Shown here piece after piece: positions 1 to 8,701 of a stretch of 64,000 nt of DNA. Below the pieces are notes generated by a model. That model saw only the letters and a program-made list of their open reading frames with translations, was not told the origin of the DNA and made no database searches. This DNA is from an uncultured Prevotellaceae bacterium. Its GTDB lineage: Bacteria; Bacteroidota; Bacteroidia; Bacteroidales; Bacteroidaceae. The position numbers and the translations under genes were made by a program. The first letter of the stretch is position 1. The number at the start of each line of letters is the position of its first letter. The DNA is taken from positions 62,001 to 126,000 of the forward strand of contig CADCEQ010000001.1 in the NCBI GenBank assembly GCA_902800435.1, read 5' to 3'.

Positions 1-564
1 GCGCCGACAACCCGTCTCAATGAGATAAGTCACGGCATTGAAGGCTCCCATATAGTCGTCAACGACGACGCGACTGGCGTTCACGCCAGTACAGATGCGG
101 TCGTAGAAGACGATGGGAATCTGCGAGTCCAGCAGTTTCTGGAAATGGTCATACTGGCGGGTGTCCTTAGCTTGCGATACGATGACACCGCACACTTTCT
201 GACGGTGGAACATCTCGCAGATGCGGGCTTCGCGCTCATACTGTTCATTGCTCAGCGCCGCCATGATGTAATAGCCGTGGGCCATCGCGGCCTCTTCGAT
301 GCCGGTCAGTATGCTGGAGAAGTAGTAGTGGGTGAACTCCGGCACAATAACACCAATAATCTTCGACGAAGCCACACGGCTGTGGCGCAGAGCCTCACCG
401 ATGACATTCGGATAGAAATTATGTTCGCGCGCAAACTGCTGAATCTCCCTCCGCCGCTCCTCGCTGATGCGGGGCGAGTCCTTCAAGGCACGCGACACCG
501 TTGCAACGGAGATTCCAAGCTCCTTTGCAATGTCCTTCATCGTCATTGGTGCACTCTCTTTCAT
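1..564 (-). CDS. LacI-family transcriptional regulator (C-terminus outside window)
   Basis: DNA-binding regulator of the LacI/GalR family, probably controlling the divergent starch locus. From the ATG at 564 the translation begins MKESAPMTMKDIAKELGISV and continues ATVSRALKDSPRISEERR, the typical LacI helix-turn-helix (about residues 9-30) and hinge region. A periplasmic-binding-protein-like sensor domain follows, with IIGVIVPEFTHYYFSSIL and VFYDRI motifs. Only 188 codons are present; the family usually has about 340, so roughly half the gene lies to the left of base 1. ATGs at 546 and 540 are alternative starts. A TATCTTTG -7 box (586-593, minus strand) and a shared palindrome at 648-663 lie upstream. 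The ligand cannot be read from the sequence; a malto-oligosaccharide is inferred from the neighbours. Confidence 0.93.
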   Translation of the reverse strand, partial: MKESAPMTMKDIAKELGISVATVSRALKDSPRISEERRREIQQFAREHNFYPNVIGEALRHSRVASSKIIGVIVPEFTHYYFSSILTGIEEAAMAHGYYIMAALSNEQYEREARICEMFHRQKVCGVIVSQAKDTRQYDHFQKLLDSQIPIVFYDRICTGVNASRVVVDDYMGAFNAVTYLIETGCRR

Positions 565-585
565 GCCGGTTTTTAGTTTGCAGTG

Positions 586-593
586 CAAAGATA
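586..593 (-). promoter_or_regulatory. -7 box of the lacI-family gene
   Basis: TATCTTTG on the minus strand fits the Bacteroidetes -7 consensus TAnnTTTG and ends about 20 nt before the ATG at 564. Confidence 0.6.
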
Positions 594-647
594 AGTATTT
601 TAAGTATCCGTTGGTTTCACATTAACAAAGAATGCGCGCGAAGCGAC

Positions 648-663
648 GTGCAAACGTTTGCAC
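648..663. promoter_or_regulatory. 16-bp palindromic LacI-family operator shared by divergent promoters
   Basis: GTGCAAACGTTTGCAC is a perfect 16-bp palindrome with the central CG typical of LacI/GalR operators. It lies 54 nt from the lacI -7 box (586-593) and 53 nt from the susC -7 box (717-724), so it is almost exactly midway. A 14/16 copy precedes the amylase gene at 8601-8616 with a 54-nt gap to its -7 box. Sitting upstream of both -33 regions fits activation better than simple repression. Confidence 0.75.
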
Positions 664-716
664 TACCATAATAACGAATTTAATCTTAAAAAAGTACATC
701 GAAAGCAAAAGAAAAC

Positions 717-724
717 TACCTTTG
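717..724 (+). promoter_or_regulatory. -7 box of the susCDEF-like operon
   Basis: TACCTTTG fits TAnnTTTG and lies 45 nt before the susC start. No clear -33 TTTG is visible at the usual distance, which is compatible with an activator-dependent promoter. Confidence 0.6.
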
Positions 725-769
725 CAGCAGAATTTTAGCTAAAACTATAATCAAACTAATTAAAATGTA

Positions 770-3700
770 ATGATGAAGCAGGTAAACATGAAGATTCCGT
801 TCAGGATGCTGGCCTTGCTATTGGGCCTGTTCCTGTCGGTAGGAGCCTTTGCACAGCAGATTGCCGTGAAAGGCCATGTGAAAGATGCCAGTGGTGAGGA
901 CGTCATCGGCGCTACCGTGCGTGTAGCAGGTACGCAGACGGCCACCGTCACTGACTTCAATGGTGTTTTCACTCTCAGCGCCAACCGGGGAGCCACCATC
1001 ACCGTGAGCTACGTGGGCTACCAGACGGCCACCGTCGCCGCAGCCCCGACGCTGGAGATTACACTCGAGGAAGATGCCACGACGCTGAACGACGTTGTGG
1101 TCATCGGTTATGGCGTTGCCAAGAAGAGCGACCTTACCGGTTCGGTGACGGCAATGAAGCCCGACACGAAGAACAAGGGTGTCGTCGTCAACGCTCAGGA
1201 TATGATGCAGGGTAAGATTGCCGGTGTGAACGTCACCTCCAATGACGGTACGCCCGGCGGTGGCGCCACCATCCGCATCCGTGGCGGCTCGTCGCTGAAT
1301 GCCAACAACGACCCGTTGCTGGTCATCGACGGTGTGCCTATGGATAACAACGGTGTGAAGGGTGTGGCCAACCTCCTTTCGACCATCAACCCGCAGGACA
1401 TCGAGACCTTCAACGTGCTGAAGGATGCCTCGGCCACGGCCATCTACGGTAGCCGCGGTTCTAACGGTGTCATCATCATCACGACGAAGAAGGGTCGCAG
1501 GGGTCAGAGCATGCAGGTTTCTTACGCCGGCAGTTTGACCATCAGCACCAACAAGAACACGCTCGACGTGATGGATGCCACCCAGTATCGCAACTTCATC
1601 AAGGACATCTGGGGCCAGCAGAGCGATGCCTACCAGATGCTCGGTACAGCCGATACCGACTGGCAGAAGGAGATTTACCGCACGGCCATCTCGCATGACC
1701 ACAACGTCACGCTGTCGGGCTCGTTCAAGGAACTGCCCTACCGCGTCTCGTTGGGTTATACCGACCAGCAGGGTACGCTGAAAGGCTCCGACTTCAAGCG
1801 CGTGACGGCAGCCGTTAACCTGAACCCGTCGCTGCTCGAGGATCACTTGACGCTGAACCTCAACGGCAAGGGCATGTTTGCCCACTCGCTGTTCGCCGAC
1901 GGTGGTGCTGTGGGCGCAGCCTTCCGTTTCGACCCGACGCAGGATCCTTATGCCTACACCTCGCCTTACCACAAGGCCATGATGGGCGACAAGGTCACCC
2001 AGACGCTGAACAACTTCGGCGGATTCTTCGAGTGGCCCACGGCTGGTGCCTACGGCGACGACTCTTGGCCCTACACCTACGAGCGCAACGCCACGAGGAA
2101 CCCGCTGGCTATGCTCGACCTCGTGAAGGAGTCGGCCTACAGCCGTGCATTCATCGGCAGCGCCGACGTTGACTACAAGATTCACGGTTTCGAGGACCTG
2201 CGCCTGCACCTGACGCTTGGTGCCGACATCTCGAAGGGCCGCCAGCACCGCATGGGCAGCCCCATGTCGCCTCAGTACACCTACTACGGCAGCTACGGCG
2301 CCGAGGAGATCACGAAGCGTAACCTCTCGTTGTCGACCTACGCTCAGTATTATAAGGACTTCGCCAAGGTTCACCACTTCGACATCATGGGTGGTTACGA
2401 GTGGCAGCGTTTCTGGCGCTCTCAGCACAACGACTACATCGGCTACTACCCCTCGACTGCAGGTGCCAATGCCGGCAAGGAGCGCGACCACACGCCCTAC
2501 AACTTCAAGACTGAGAACTACCTGGTCTCATTCTTCGGACGTATGAACTACATCTTCGACGAGAAGTACTACCTGACAGCCACCATCCGCGACGACGGCT
2601 CCAGCCGCTTCGAGGACCACTGGTCGCTGTTCCCCTCTGTGGCACTGGCCTGGAGAGTCAAGAACGAGGACTTCCTTAAGGATGTTGACGCCCTGAGCGA
2701 CCTGAAGCTCCGCCTCGGCTGGGGTAAGACCGGACAGCAGGACGTGAACAACGACTACGCCTGGATTCCCACTTACTCGATGTCGACAGGCACCAACGGC
2801 TTCTATCCCATCACGGGCACCGGCGTGCTTTACCGTCCCGACAACTTCACGCCCGACCTGAAGTGGGAGACCACCACTACTTATAATATAGGTCTTGATC
2901 TGGGCTTCCTCAACCAGCGCCTGACGGCCAGCGTCGACTGGTACTATCGCAAGACCACCGACCTGCTGAACTATGCGCCCACCGTGGCCATGTCGGCATT
3001 CCGCAACCAGGCCTGGCAGAACATCGGCTCACTGAAGAATACCGGTATCGAGGCCACCATCGGCATCAAGCCCATCCAGACCAAGGACTGGTTCTGGCAG
3101 ATTGACTACAACTTTACTTATAACAAGAACGAGATTACCGACCTCTCGGGTGTCTCTACTGACGGTGCACCGGTGCCTAACACGGGTATCACTATTGGTA
3201 CCGACAAGTACCTGCAGTACCACCAGGTTGGCAAGCCTATGAACTCGTTCTATGTCTTCCAGCAGGCTTACGACCAGAACGGCAAGGCCATTGAGAACGC
3301 TGTCGTCGACCGCAACGGTGACGGACAGATTACCGACGACGACCGCTACTTCTACAAGAGCCCGGCAGCCCCCGTCACAATGGGTCTGGCTTCGCGCTTA
3401 GAGTATAAGAGCTGGGACTTCGGCTTCTCGCTCCGCGCCAGCTTCGACAACTACGTGTTCAACAACATCGAGTCGGGTCAGGCCAACGTGCAGCCCAACG
3501 AGGTGTGGGCCCTGTCCACCTATCTGGGCAACCGCCCCATCAAGGCAGTAGCTGAAGGCTGGCAGACCTACGATCCCACGGCTCTACTCTCCGACCGCTA
3601 TGTTCACAACGCCTCGTTCCTGAAGTGCGACAACATCACTTTAGGCTACTCGTTCAGCGACCTGCTCAAGTCGGGCAACTACCACGGTCTTTCTGGCCGC

Positions 3701-3835
3701 GTCTATGCTACGGCCAGCAACGTGTTCACCATCACAAAGTACGACGGTCTCGACCCAGAGGTGTTCAGCGGCTACGACAACGAGATGTATCCGCGTCCGC
3801 TCTCCTTCATCGTTGGTCTTAACCTGAACTTCTAA
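770..3835 (+). CDS. susC: SusC/RagA-family TonB-dependent outer-membrane transporter
   Basis: Outer-membrane porin that imports oligosaccharides using TonB energy, working with the SusD lipoprotein encoded next. The 1021-residue product has a signal peptide ending near AFAQ (about residue 29) and a carboxypeptidase-D-like regulatory domain (about 31-110). The TTLNDVVVIGYG segment common before the plug follows, then a plug domain (about 120-240) with RIRGGSSLNANNDPLLVIDG. A 22-strand-type barrel ends in a terminal Phe (LNLNF), as expected for BAM-dependent insertion. The start at 770 is followed by a second ATG at 773 and another in frame at 788. The operon order susC-susD-susE-susF-like beside an alpha-amylase supports starch or malto-oligosaccharides as substrate; this is inference from context. 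Confidence 0.95.
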   Translation: MMKQVNMKIPFRMLALLLGLFLSVGAFAQQIAVKGHVKDASGEDVIGATVRVAGTQTATVTDFNGVFTLSANRGATITVSYVGYQTATVAAAPTLEITLEEDATTLNDVVVIGYGVAKKSDLTGSVTAMKPDTKNKGVVVNAQDMMQGKIAGVNVTSNDGTPGGGATIRIRGGSSLNANNDPLLVIDGVPMDNNGVKGVANLLSTINPQDIETFNVLKDASATAIYGSRGSNGVIIITTKKGRRGQSMQVSYAGSLTISTNKNTLDVMDATQYRNFIKDIWGQQSDAYQMLGTADTDWQKEIYRTAISHDHNVTLSGSFKELPYRVSLGYTDQQGTLKGSDFKRVTAAVNLNPSLLEDHLTLNLNGKGMFAHSLFADGGAVGAAFRFDPTQDPYAYTSPYHKAMMGDKVTQTLNNFGGFFEWPTAGAYGDDSWPYTYERNATRNPLAMLDLVKESAYSRAFIGSADVDYKIHGFEDLRLHLTLGADISKGRQHRMGSPMSPQYTYYGSYGAEEITKRNLSLSTYAQYYKDFAKVHHFDIMGGYEWQRFWRSQHNDYIGYYPSTAGANAGKERDHTPYNFKTENYLVSFFGRMNYIFDEKYYLTATIRDDGSSRFEDHWSLFPSVALAWRVKNEDFLKDVDALSDLKLRLGWGKTGQQDVNNDYAWIPTYSMSTGTNGFYPITGTGVLYRPDNFTPDLKWETTTTYNIGLDLGFLNQRLTASVDWYYRKTTDLLNYAPTVAMSAFRNQAWQNIGSLKNTGIEATIGIKPIQTKDWFWQIDYNFTYNKNEITDLSGVSTDGAPVPNTGITIGTDKYLQYHQVGKPMNSFYVFQQAYDQNGKAIENAVVDRNGDGQITDDDRYFYKSPAAPVTMGLASRLEYKSWDFGFSLRASFDNYVFNNIESGQANVQPNEVWALSTYLGNRPIKAVAEGWQTYDPTALLSDRYVHNASFLKCDNITLGYSFSDLLKSGNYHGLSGRVYATASNVFTITKYDGLDPEVFSGYDNEMYPRPLSFIVGLNLNF

Positions 3836-3880
3836 GACAAAGCAAATCGAAAATCGAAAATAAGTAAATCGTAAATAATC

Positions 3881-5503
3881 ATGATGAATATCAGATATTT
3901 CAAGACAATAGCCCCTGCAGCAGCTTTGCTGCTGACAGTAGGCCTGAGTTCGTGTACGGGCGACCTCGACGTCACACCCATCAACCCGAACCTTGCGCTG
4001 GAATACGATGCTGACGGCCTGTTCAACAAGTGCTATGCCAACATAGCACTGCAGGGCAACGGCGGCGCCAACGGCGACTGCGACATCGACGGTCTCGACG
4101 GAGGTACGACAGGTTTTGTCCGCCAGATGTGGAACTCCAACGAACTGACCACCGACGAGGCTCTCTGCTCGTGGGGCGACAACGGCATCCAGCAGTTCTG
4201 CTACAACACCTACGATGCCAGTCATCCGATGCTTAACGGCTACTACGCCCGACTGACTACCGGCATCTCCTACTGCAACCAGTACCTGAAGGTGGCTGGC
4301 GGCCAAGATGCCACAAAGACGGCCGAGATACGCTTCATCCGCGCCTTCGAGTACTATCTGCTGATGGATGCTTTCGGAAACATTCCGTTTGCCACCTCGC
4401 TGACAAATCCTGAGTACAAGACGCGCAAGGAAGCTTTCGAGTGGATTGAGAGCGAAGTGCTCGAACTGGAGCCCGCCCTCGCCGACGCCAAGGCCAAGAA
4501 GTCGACCGACGCCACCTACGGCCGCGTCGACAAGGCTGCTGCCTGGGTGCTGCTCATGCGCCTCTACCTCAATGCCGAGGTCTACACCGGTACGGCCCAG
4601 TGGCAGAAGGCTGCCGACTATGCCAAGAAGATTATGGACAGCGACTACCGTCTGCTCACCAAGGGACAGAACGGTTGGAGCGCCTACCAGATGCTCTTCA
4701 TGGGCGACAATGGTGAGAGCGATGCTGCCTACGAGGGCATCTTCCCCATTCTCTGCGACGGTCTGAAGACCACCAGCTGGGGTACCTCGCTCTTCCTTAT
4801 TGCCTCGACCTTCGACGGCGGCATGCACGCCAACCCGAGGGACGACAACGAGGCTGCCACCAACGGCACGCAGGAGAAGTGGGGCGGCAACCGCGCCCGC
4901 ATCGACCTGGTGAAGAAGTTCTTCCCCGCAGGTGACGCTCCTCAGATAGCCTCATACGACATGACCGCTGCTGCCGGCGACGACCGCGCCCTGTTCTGGG
5001 GTATCGACCACACGCTCGACAACGAGAAAGGCTTTGCCGGCGACTTCTCCGACGGCTATGGCGTGGCCAAGTTCATCAACTACAAGTCTACGGGAGCAGT
5101 CGTGCTGGGTAGCGATGCTCAGTTCCCCGATGCCGACTTCTTTATGTTCCGCGTGGCCGAGGCCTACCTCAGCTATGCCGAGGCAACGGCCCGCCTGAAC
5201 GGCGGCAACGCCACCAGCGAGGGTGTCAACGCCCTGAACGCCATCCGTGGCCGCGCCAACGCCTCGCACAAATCGAGCTTCACGATGGACGAGATCCTCG
5301 ACGAGTGGAGCCGTGAGTTCTACTTCGAAGGCCGTCGACGCGTCGACCTCATCCGCCACGGCAAGTTCGGCGGCGACAACAACTACAATTGGACCTGGAA
5401 AGGCGGCGTGAAGAACGGTCGCAACTTCAAGGCCTCGCGTAACATCTTTGCCATCCCCGCCGCACAGGTGAAGGGTGCCATCATCCAGAACCCTGAGTAT
5501 TAA
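3881..5503 (+). CDS. susD: SusD/RagB-family nutrient-binding outer-membrane lipoprotein
   Basis: Surface lipoprotein that closes over the SusC channel and binds the glycan. The product has 540 residues, typical for the family. The lipobox LSSC places the acylated Cys at residue 25. The N-terminal SusD-like region contains the TPR-type helices (FIRAFEYYLLMDAFGNIPF near 150), and the C-terminal RagB/SusD region has REFYFEGRRRVDLIRHGKF, a hallmark near the end of these proteins. It starts 45 nt after susC, so the two are co-transcribed. Start codons at 3881 and 3884 are equivalent candidates. Confidence 0.95.
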   Translation: MMNIRYFKTIAPAAALLLTVGLSSCTGDLDVTPINPNLALEYDADGLFNKCYANIALQGNGGANGDCDIDGLDGGTTGFVRQMWNSNELTTDEALCSWGDNGIQQFCYNTYDASHPMLNGYYARLTTGISYCNQYLKVAGGQDATKTAEIRFIRAFEYYLLMDAFGNIPFATSLTNPEYKTRKEAFEWIESEVLELEPALADAKAKKSTDATYGRVDKAAAWVLLMRLYLNAEVYTGTAQWQKAADYAKKIMDSDYRLLTKGQNGWSAYQMLFMGDNGESDAAYEGIFPILCDGLKTTSWGTSLFLIASTFDGGMHANPRDDNEAATNGTQEKWGGNRARIDLVKKFFPAGDAPQIASYDMTAAAGDDRALFWGIDHTLDNEKGFAGDFSDGYGVAKFINYKSTGAVVLGSDAQFPDADFFMFRVAEAYLSYAEATARLNGGNATSEGVNALNAIRGRANASHKSSFTMDEILDEWSREFYFEGRRRVDLIRHGKFGGDNNYNWTWKGGVKNGRNFKASRNIFAIPAAQVKGAIIQNPEY

Positions 5504-5524
5504 TAACTTAAAAGACAAAGTAAG

Positions 5525-6604
5525 ATGAAAAAGATATTTAAGTCAACACTGTTGCTCCTGAGCACCGTGTTCCTGTTCGCTGCCTGTGCCGACGACAACG
5601 ACTCAAATCCGACTTTGCTGAAGCCCACGACCTTCGTGCTGAACCAGACGCCATACGCTTCGTCGGTCATCGACCTGGCCACGTCCACTGGCATTCCCTT
5701 CACGTGGAACCAGCCTGACTATGGCTTCCCCATCGTCACGCAGTACCAGTTCCAAGTTGGCGTGGCTACCGACAACGCCCAGCAATTTGCCACTATCGAC
5801 GATGTATTCACAACGGCCAGCGGCATTCTGAACACCAACAAGGTGGCCAGTGCCATCAACGAGCTGATGGGCTGGACTGAGCTGACTGAGGAAGAGGCAG
5901 CCAACCTGCCCGCCACGGTAAGCACAGTGGTGCGCCTGGCCGCTCATACCGCCGGCACCGACACCATCTTCTCGAACACTGTCTCGCTGACGCTGGTGCC
6001 CAGCCTTGTTGTGGCTCCGTCGTTCCCCGAGTTCATCTATATGATGGGTAACTTCAACGGATGGACCGATCCCGTTGCCCTGCGCAGTCCCGCCCAGGAT
6101 GGCCTCTACAGCTGCTTCAACTGGCTCGACGGCGGTTTCAAGTTCCGCCCGAACGAGAACAACTGGGACGGCGACTGGGGACAGGATCCCGCTGGCGCAT
6201 ACGGCACCCTCATCGTCGACGGCGAGGAGGACTGTAACGACCCAGGCAAGAGCTTCCCCGACCAGGCTCAAGTTCCCGGCTTCTTCAAGATTGATGTCGA
6301 CATGACCGCTATGACGTGGGCCATCACGCCCATCACGTCAGTCAGCATCATCGGCGGCTTCAACGGATGGGGCGGCGACGTAGAGATGACCTACAATACC
6401 GCTGGTGGCTACTGGGAGGTAACGACCAGTGAGGTGGAAGGCGAGTTCAAGTTCCGCGCCAACCACGACTGGGCCATCAACTGGGGCGGCACAGCCGACG
6501 CTCTGACGCAGGACGGTTCGAACCTGAGCCTCGATGCCGGAACCTACACGTTCAAACTCTATATCACTCACGAGGGCAACAGCCACGTTGAAATCACACA
6601 ATAA
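5525..6604 (+). CDS. susE: SusE-family starch-binding outer-membrane lipoprotein
   Basis: Surface lipoprotein of 359 residues that helps capture starch outside the cell. The lipobox FAAC puts the lipid-bearing Cys at residue 21. Residues about 30-165 form the SusE N-terminal fibronectin-like domain (the LLKPTTFVLNQTP start is typical). Two modules with the YMMGNFNGW / IIGGFNGWGG start follow (about 175-275 and 275-359), each rich in Trp, as expected for SusE/F starch-binding modules. It lies 21 nt after susD and 20 nt before the next lipoprotein gene. The domain identity is strong; binding to starch itself is inferred from the family. Confidence 0.85.
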   Translation: MKKIFKSTLLLLSTVFLFAACADDNDSNPTLLKPTTFVLNQTPYASSVIDLATSTGIPFTWNQPDYGFPIVTQYQFQVGVATDNAQQFATIDDVFTTASGILNTNKVASAINELMGWTELTEEEAANLPATVSTVVRLAAHTAGTDTIFSNTVSLTLVPSLVVAPSFPEFIYMMGNFNGWTDPVALRSPAQDGLYSCFNWLDGGFKFRPNENNWDGDWGQDPAGAYGTLIVDGEEDCNDPGKSFPDQAQVPGFFKIDVDMTAMTWAITPITSVSIIGGFNGWGGDVEMTYNTAGGYWEVTTSEVEGEFKFRANHDWAINWGGTADALTQDGSNLSLDAGTYTFKLYITHEGNSHVEITQ

Positions 6605-6624
6605 CCAAAACACGTAGTAAGCAA

Positions 6625-8376
6625 ATGAAAAAGATATTGTTTTTTGCAGGCATTGCCCTCTTAGCGGCAAGCTGCACAGAAGACTATGCCGACTGGGCCG
6701 ACCTTCAGCGCAATGCCGCTGAAGAGGCCAAGACCGTGACGATGAAGGTAACGCCGACGGCCGGCGACATCAATCTGGCTGCTGCGGGTGATTCCGTACA
6801 GCTGTTCGCTCCCTCTGTAGCCATCAGCGAAGAGGCCACCACCACCTTCAACGTCGACCTGACCACTGGCGAGGAAGGCTCCAGCGTCGTTTCGCTGGTT
6901 GCCGACAATGCCGGACGGGTGCTGAAGAGCGAACTGCAGGACGCCGTCGTGTCGTTCTACGGCGCACGCCCCGTTCCCCGCGCCATCAGCATGGCCATCG
7001 CCGCCTACACGATGGTCAACGGCCAGAGCATCAAGAATGTGGCTTCGGGTACCCTCAGCATCATTCCCGAGGCTCCCGAGGTTGAGCAGGCCTACTACAT
7101 TACCGGCAACATCAACAATTGGGACAACAAGGACACCACCTACAAGCTGACCAACGACGGTAGCGACCCCTACGCCAACCCGACCTACACGCTTCGCTTC
7201 TCAGCGCCCGAGGATGGTGGAAACATTGAGTTCAAGCTGACGCCGGAGTCAGGCCTCGGCGGCGACTGGGGCAAGTGTCTGGCCGCCGGCAGCGAGGAGG
7301 GCAAGTTCAACTACAACAACGATGGTGGCAACTTGGTCATCACCGCCGTTCCCGATGCCGTCTACTACGACCTCGTGTTCAACATGCTCGACCAGACCTG
7401 GAGCGTCAACGCCCTCGTCATCAACATCGAGCAGGCCTACTACCTCACTGGTAGCATCAACGGCTGGAACAACACCGACACCACCTACAAGCTGACCAAC
7501 GACGGCAGCGACCCGTACGCCAACCCGACATTCAAGATGCGCATCCCCGCTCCCGAGGATGGCGGCAACGTCGAGTTCAAGATGACGCCGGAGTCAGGCC
7601 TCGGCGGCGACTGGAGCAAGTGTCTGGCATCTGGTAAGGGCGAAGGCACATTTGCCTACAACAACGGCGGTGACAACCTCGTCATCAACGCTGTCGAGGG
7701 TGCCAAGTACTACGACATCACCTTCAACATGATGGATCTCACGTGGTCGTACAAGGCTGTCAACTTCAACCCTGTCGTTTACTTCATCGGTGCTACCGAC
7801 GGCTGGGCTAATCCCGACCAGAAGTTAGCACTCACCGACGAGAGCGGCATCTACACGGGCTATGTCTACTGCGCCGACCCGAACAGCTGGGGCAACTGCT
7901 TCAAGTTCCAGAAGGTGGCAGGCGACTGGGGCACTGAAATCAACACTGGTCACATGACTGGTGGTATGACAGGAGGTGTCGGCTTGCACGATGGTGACAC
8001 CAACTTCGAGATTAAGGACGGCGAAGGCGTCTACTATATGACCCTCGATTTGGCCAACAACACGCTGAACGCCCTTAAGGTCGAGAAGATGGGTATCATC
8101 GGCGACTTCAACGGCTGGGGAGGCGACGTGGAAATGACGTGGAACGCCACCGACTACTGCTTCGAGGCTACTGGTGCTGGCGTGAATGCCAACGGATGGA
8201 AATTCCGTGTCAACGCCGACTGGGGCATCAACCTCGGTTCGAACGATAGCGTAGAGCCATCAACCGTACTCACCGACCTTGTTGCCAATGGTAAGAACAT
8301 CGGCGTGGCAGGCACAACCATCAAGCTCTACCCCACCCGCAAGACCTCTGACAAGATTTACTGCACGGTGGAGTAA
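6625..8376 (+). CDS. SusF-like multi-module glycan-binding lipoprotein
   Basis: Last gene of the operon; a 583-residue lipoprotein (lipobox AASC, Cys17). After an N-terminal domain (about 20-145) it carries four modules beginning YYITGNINNW (about 155), YYLTGSINGW (about 270), YFIGATDGW (about 385) and GIIGDFNGWGG (about 489). The repeated aromatic Y..G...GW start matches SusE/SusF carbohydrate-binding modules. Modules one and two are nearly identical over long stretches of DNA (about 7087-7430 and 7432-7770), indicating recent internal duplication. More binding modules than SusE suggests avid binding of a long polymer. A strong double hairpin terminator follows. Confidence 0.8.
   Translation: MKKILFFAGIALLAASCTEDYADWADLQRNAAEEAKTVTMKVTPTAGDINLAAAGDSVQLFAPSVAISEEATTTFNVDLTTGEEGSSVVSLVADNAGRVLKSELQDAVVSFYGARPVPRAISMAIAAYTMVNGQSIKNVASGTLSIIPEAPEVEQAYYITGNINNWDNKDTTYKLTNDGSDPYANPTYTLRFSAPEDGGNIEFKLTPESGLGGDWGKCLAAGSEEGKFNYNNDGGNLVITAVPDAVYYDLVFNMLDQTWSVNALVINIEQAYYLTGSINGWNNTDTTYKLTNDGSDPYANPTFKMRIPAPEDGGNVEFKMTPESGLGGDWSKCLASGKGEGTFAYNNGGDNLVINAVEGAKYYDITFNMMDLTWSYKAVNFNPVVYFIGATDGWANPDQKLALTDESGIYTGYVYCADPNSWGNCFKFQKVAGDWGTEINTGHMTGGMTGGVGLHDGDTNFEIKDGEGVYYMTLDLANNTLNALKVEKMGIIGDFNGWGGDVEMTWNATDYCFEATGAGVNANGWKFRVNADWGINLGSNDSVEPSTVLTDLVANGKNIGVAGTTIKLYPTRKTSDKIYCTVE
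7087..7770 (+). repeat. Internal duplication of a binding-module coding segment
   Basis: Two tandem segments of about 340 bp (near 7087-7430 and 7432-7770) within the SusF-like gene encode modules with shared blocks such as DTTYKLTNDGSDPYANPT, PEDGGN and MTPESGLGGDW/LTPESGLGGDW. The DNA is also closely conserved across these blocks, so the duplication is recent. Confidence 0.8.
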
Positions 8377-8390
8377 CAAAAACTGATTTA

Positions 8391-8472
8391 GGGCGAACGT
8401 CCCCACATATAAGGACGTTCGCTCTTAGACATAAGGGCGCCCGCCCGCATTGATGCGGACGGGCGCCCTTTT
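8391..8472 (+). terminator. Double-hairpin intrinsic terminator of the susCDEF-like operon
   Basis: The first hairpin pairs GCGAACGTCC (8393-8402) with GGACGTTCGC (8413-8422). The second pairs 8433-8450 with 8453-8470 (17 of 18 bp, GC-rich) and is followed by a T run at 8469-8472. It sits 15 nt after the SusF-like stop codon. Confidence 0.88.
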
Positions 8473-8600
8473 CTGTTAACCCGGCACCTTTCTCCCGGTT
8501 TCCCTTAGCCTCTCTCCCGGATATCCCGTGCTCTTTCCCCATCAACCTTTAGGTTTTGTTTCTCCGAGTCGGTGTAAAACACTCCATTTGCGAAGTGGTT

Positions 8601-8616
8601 TTGCAAACGATTGCAC
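8601..8616. promoter_or_regulatory. Second LacI-family operator, upstream of the amylase gene
   Basis: TTGCAAACGATTGCAC matches the 648-663 palindrome at 14 of 16 positions, including the central CG. It lies 54 nt before the amylase -7 box, the same spacing as at the lacI and susC promoters, which argues for a common regulator. Confidence 0.68.
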
Positions 8617-8670
8617 AATGCATACGATATATATTAGGTACGCGACGGCATCAAGGCGCAACTATTTTCG

Positions 8671-8678
8671 TAACTTTG
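8671..8678 (+). promoter_or_regulatory. -7 box of the alpha-amylase gene
   Basis: TAACTTTG fits TAnnTTTG and is 23 nt before the amylase ATG at 8702. This placement also shows that the in-frame codons upstream back to 8528 are not translated. Confidence 0.65.
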
Positions 8679-8701
8679 CACAGAACAAAACCAAAAACAT
8701 C

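Noticed and set aside
8528..8701. N-terminal extension of the amylase by 58 codons
   Set aside because: It would cross the operator and the -7 box at 8671; the signal peptide begins at 8702.
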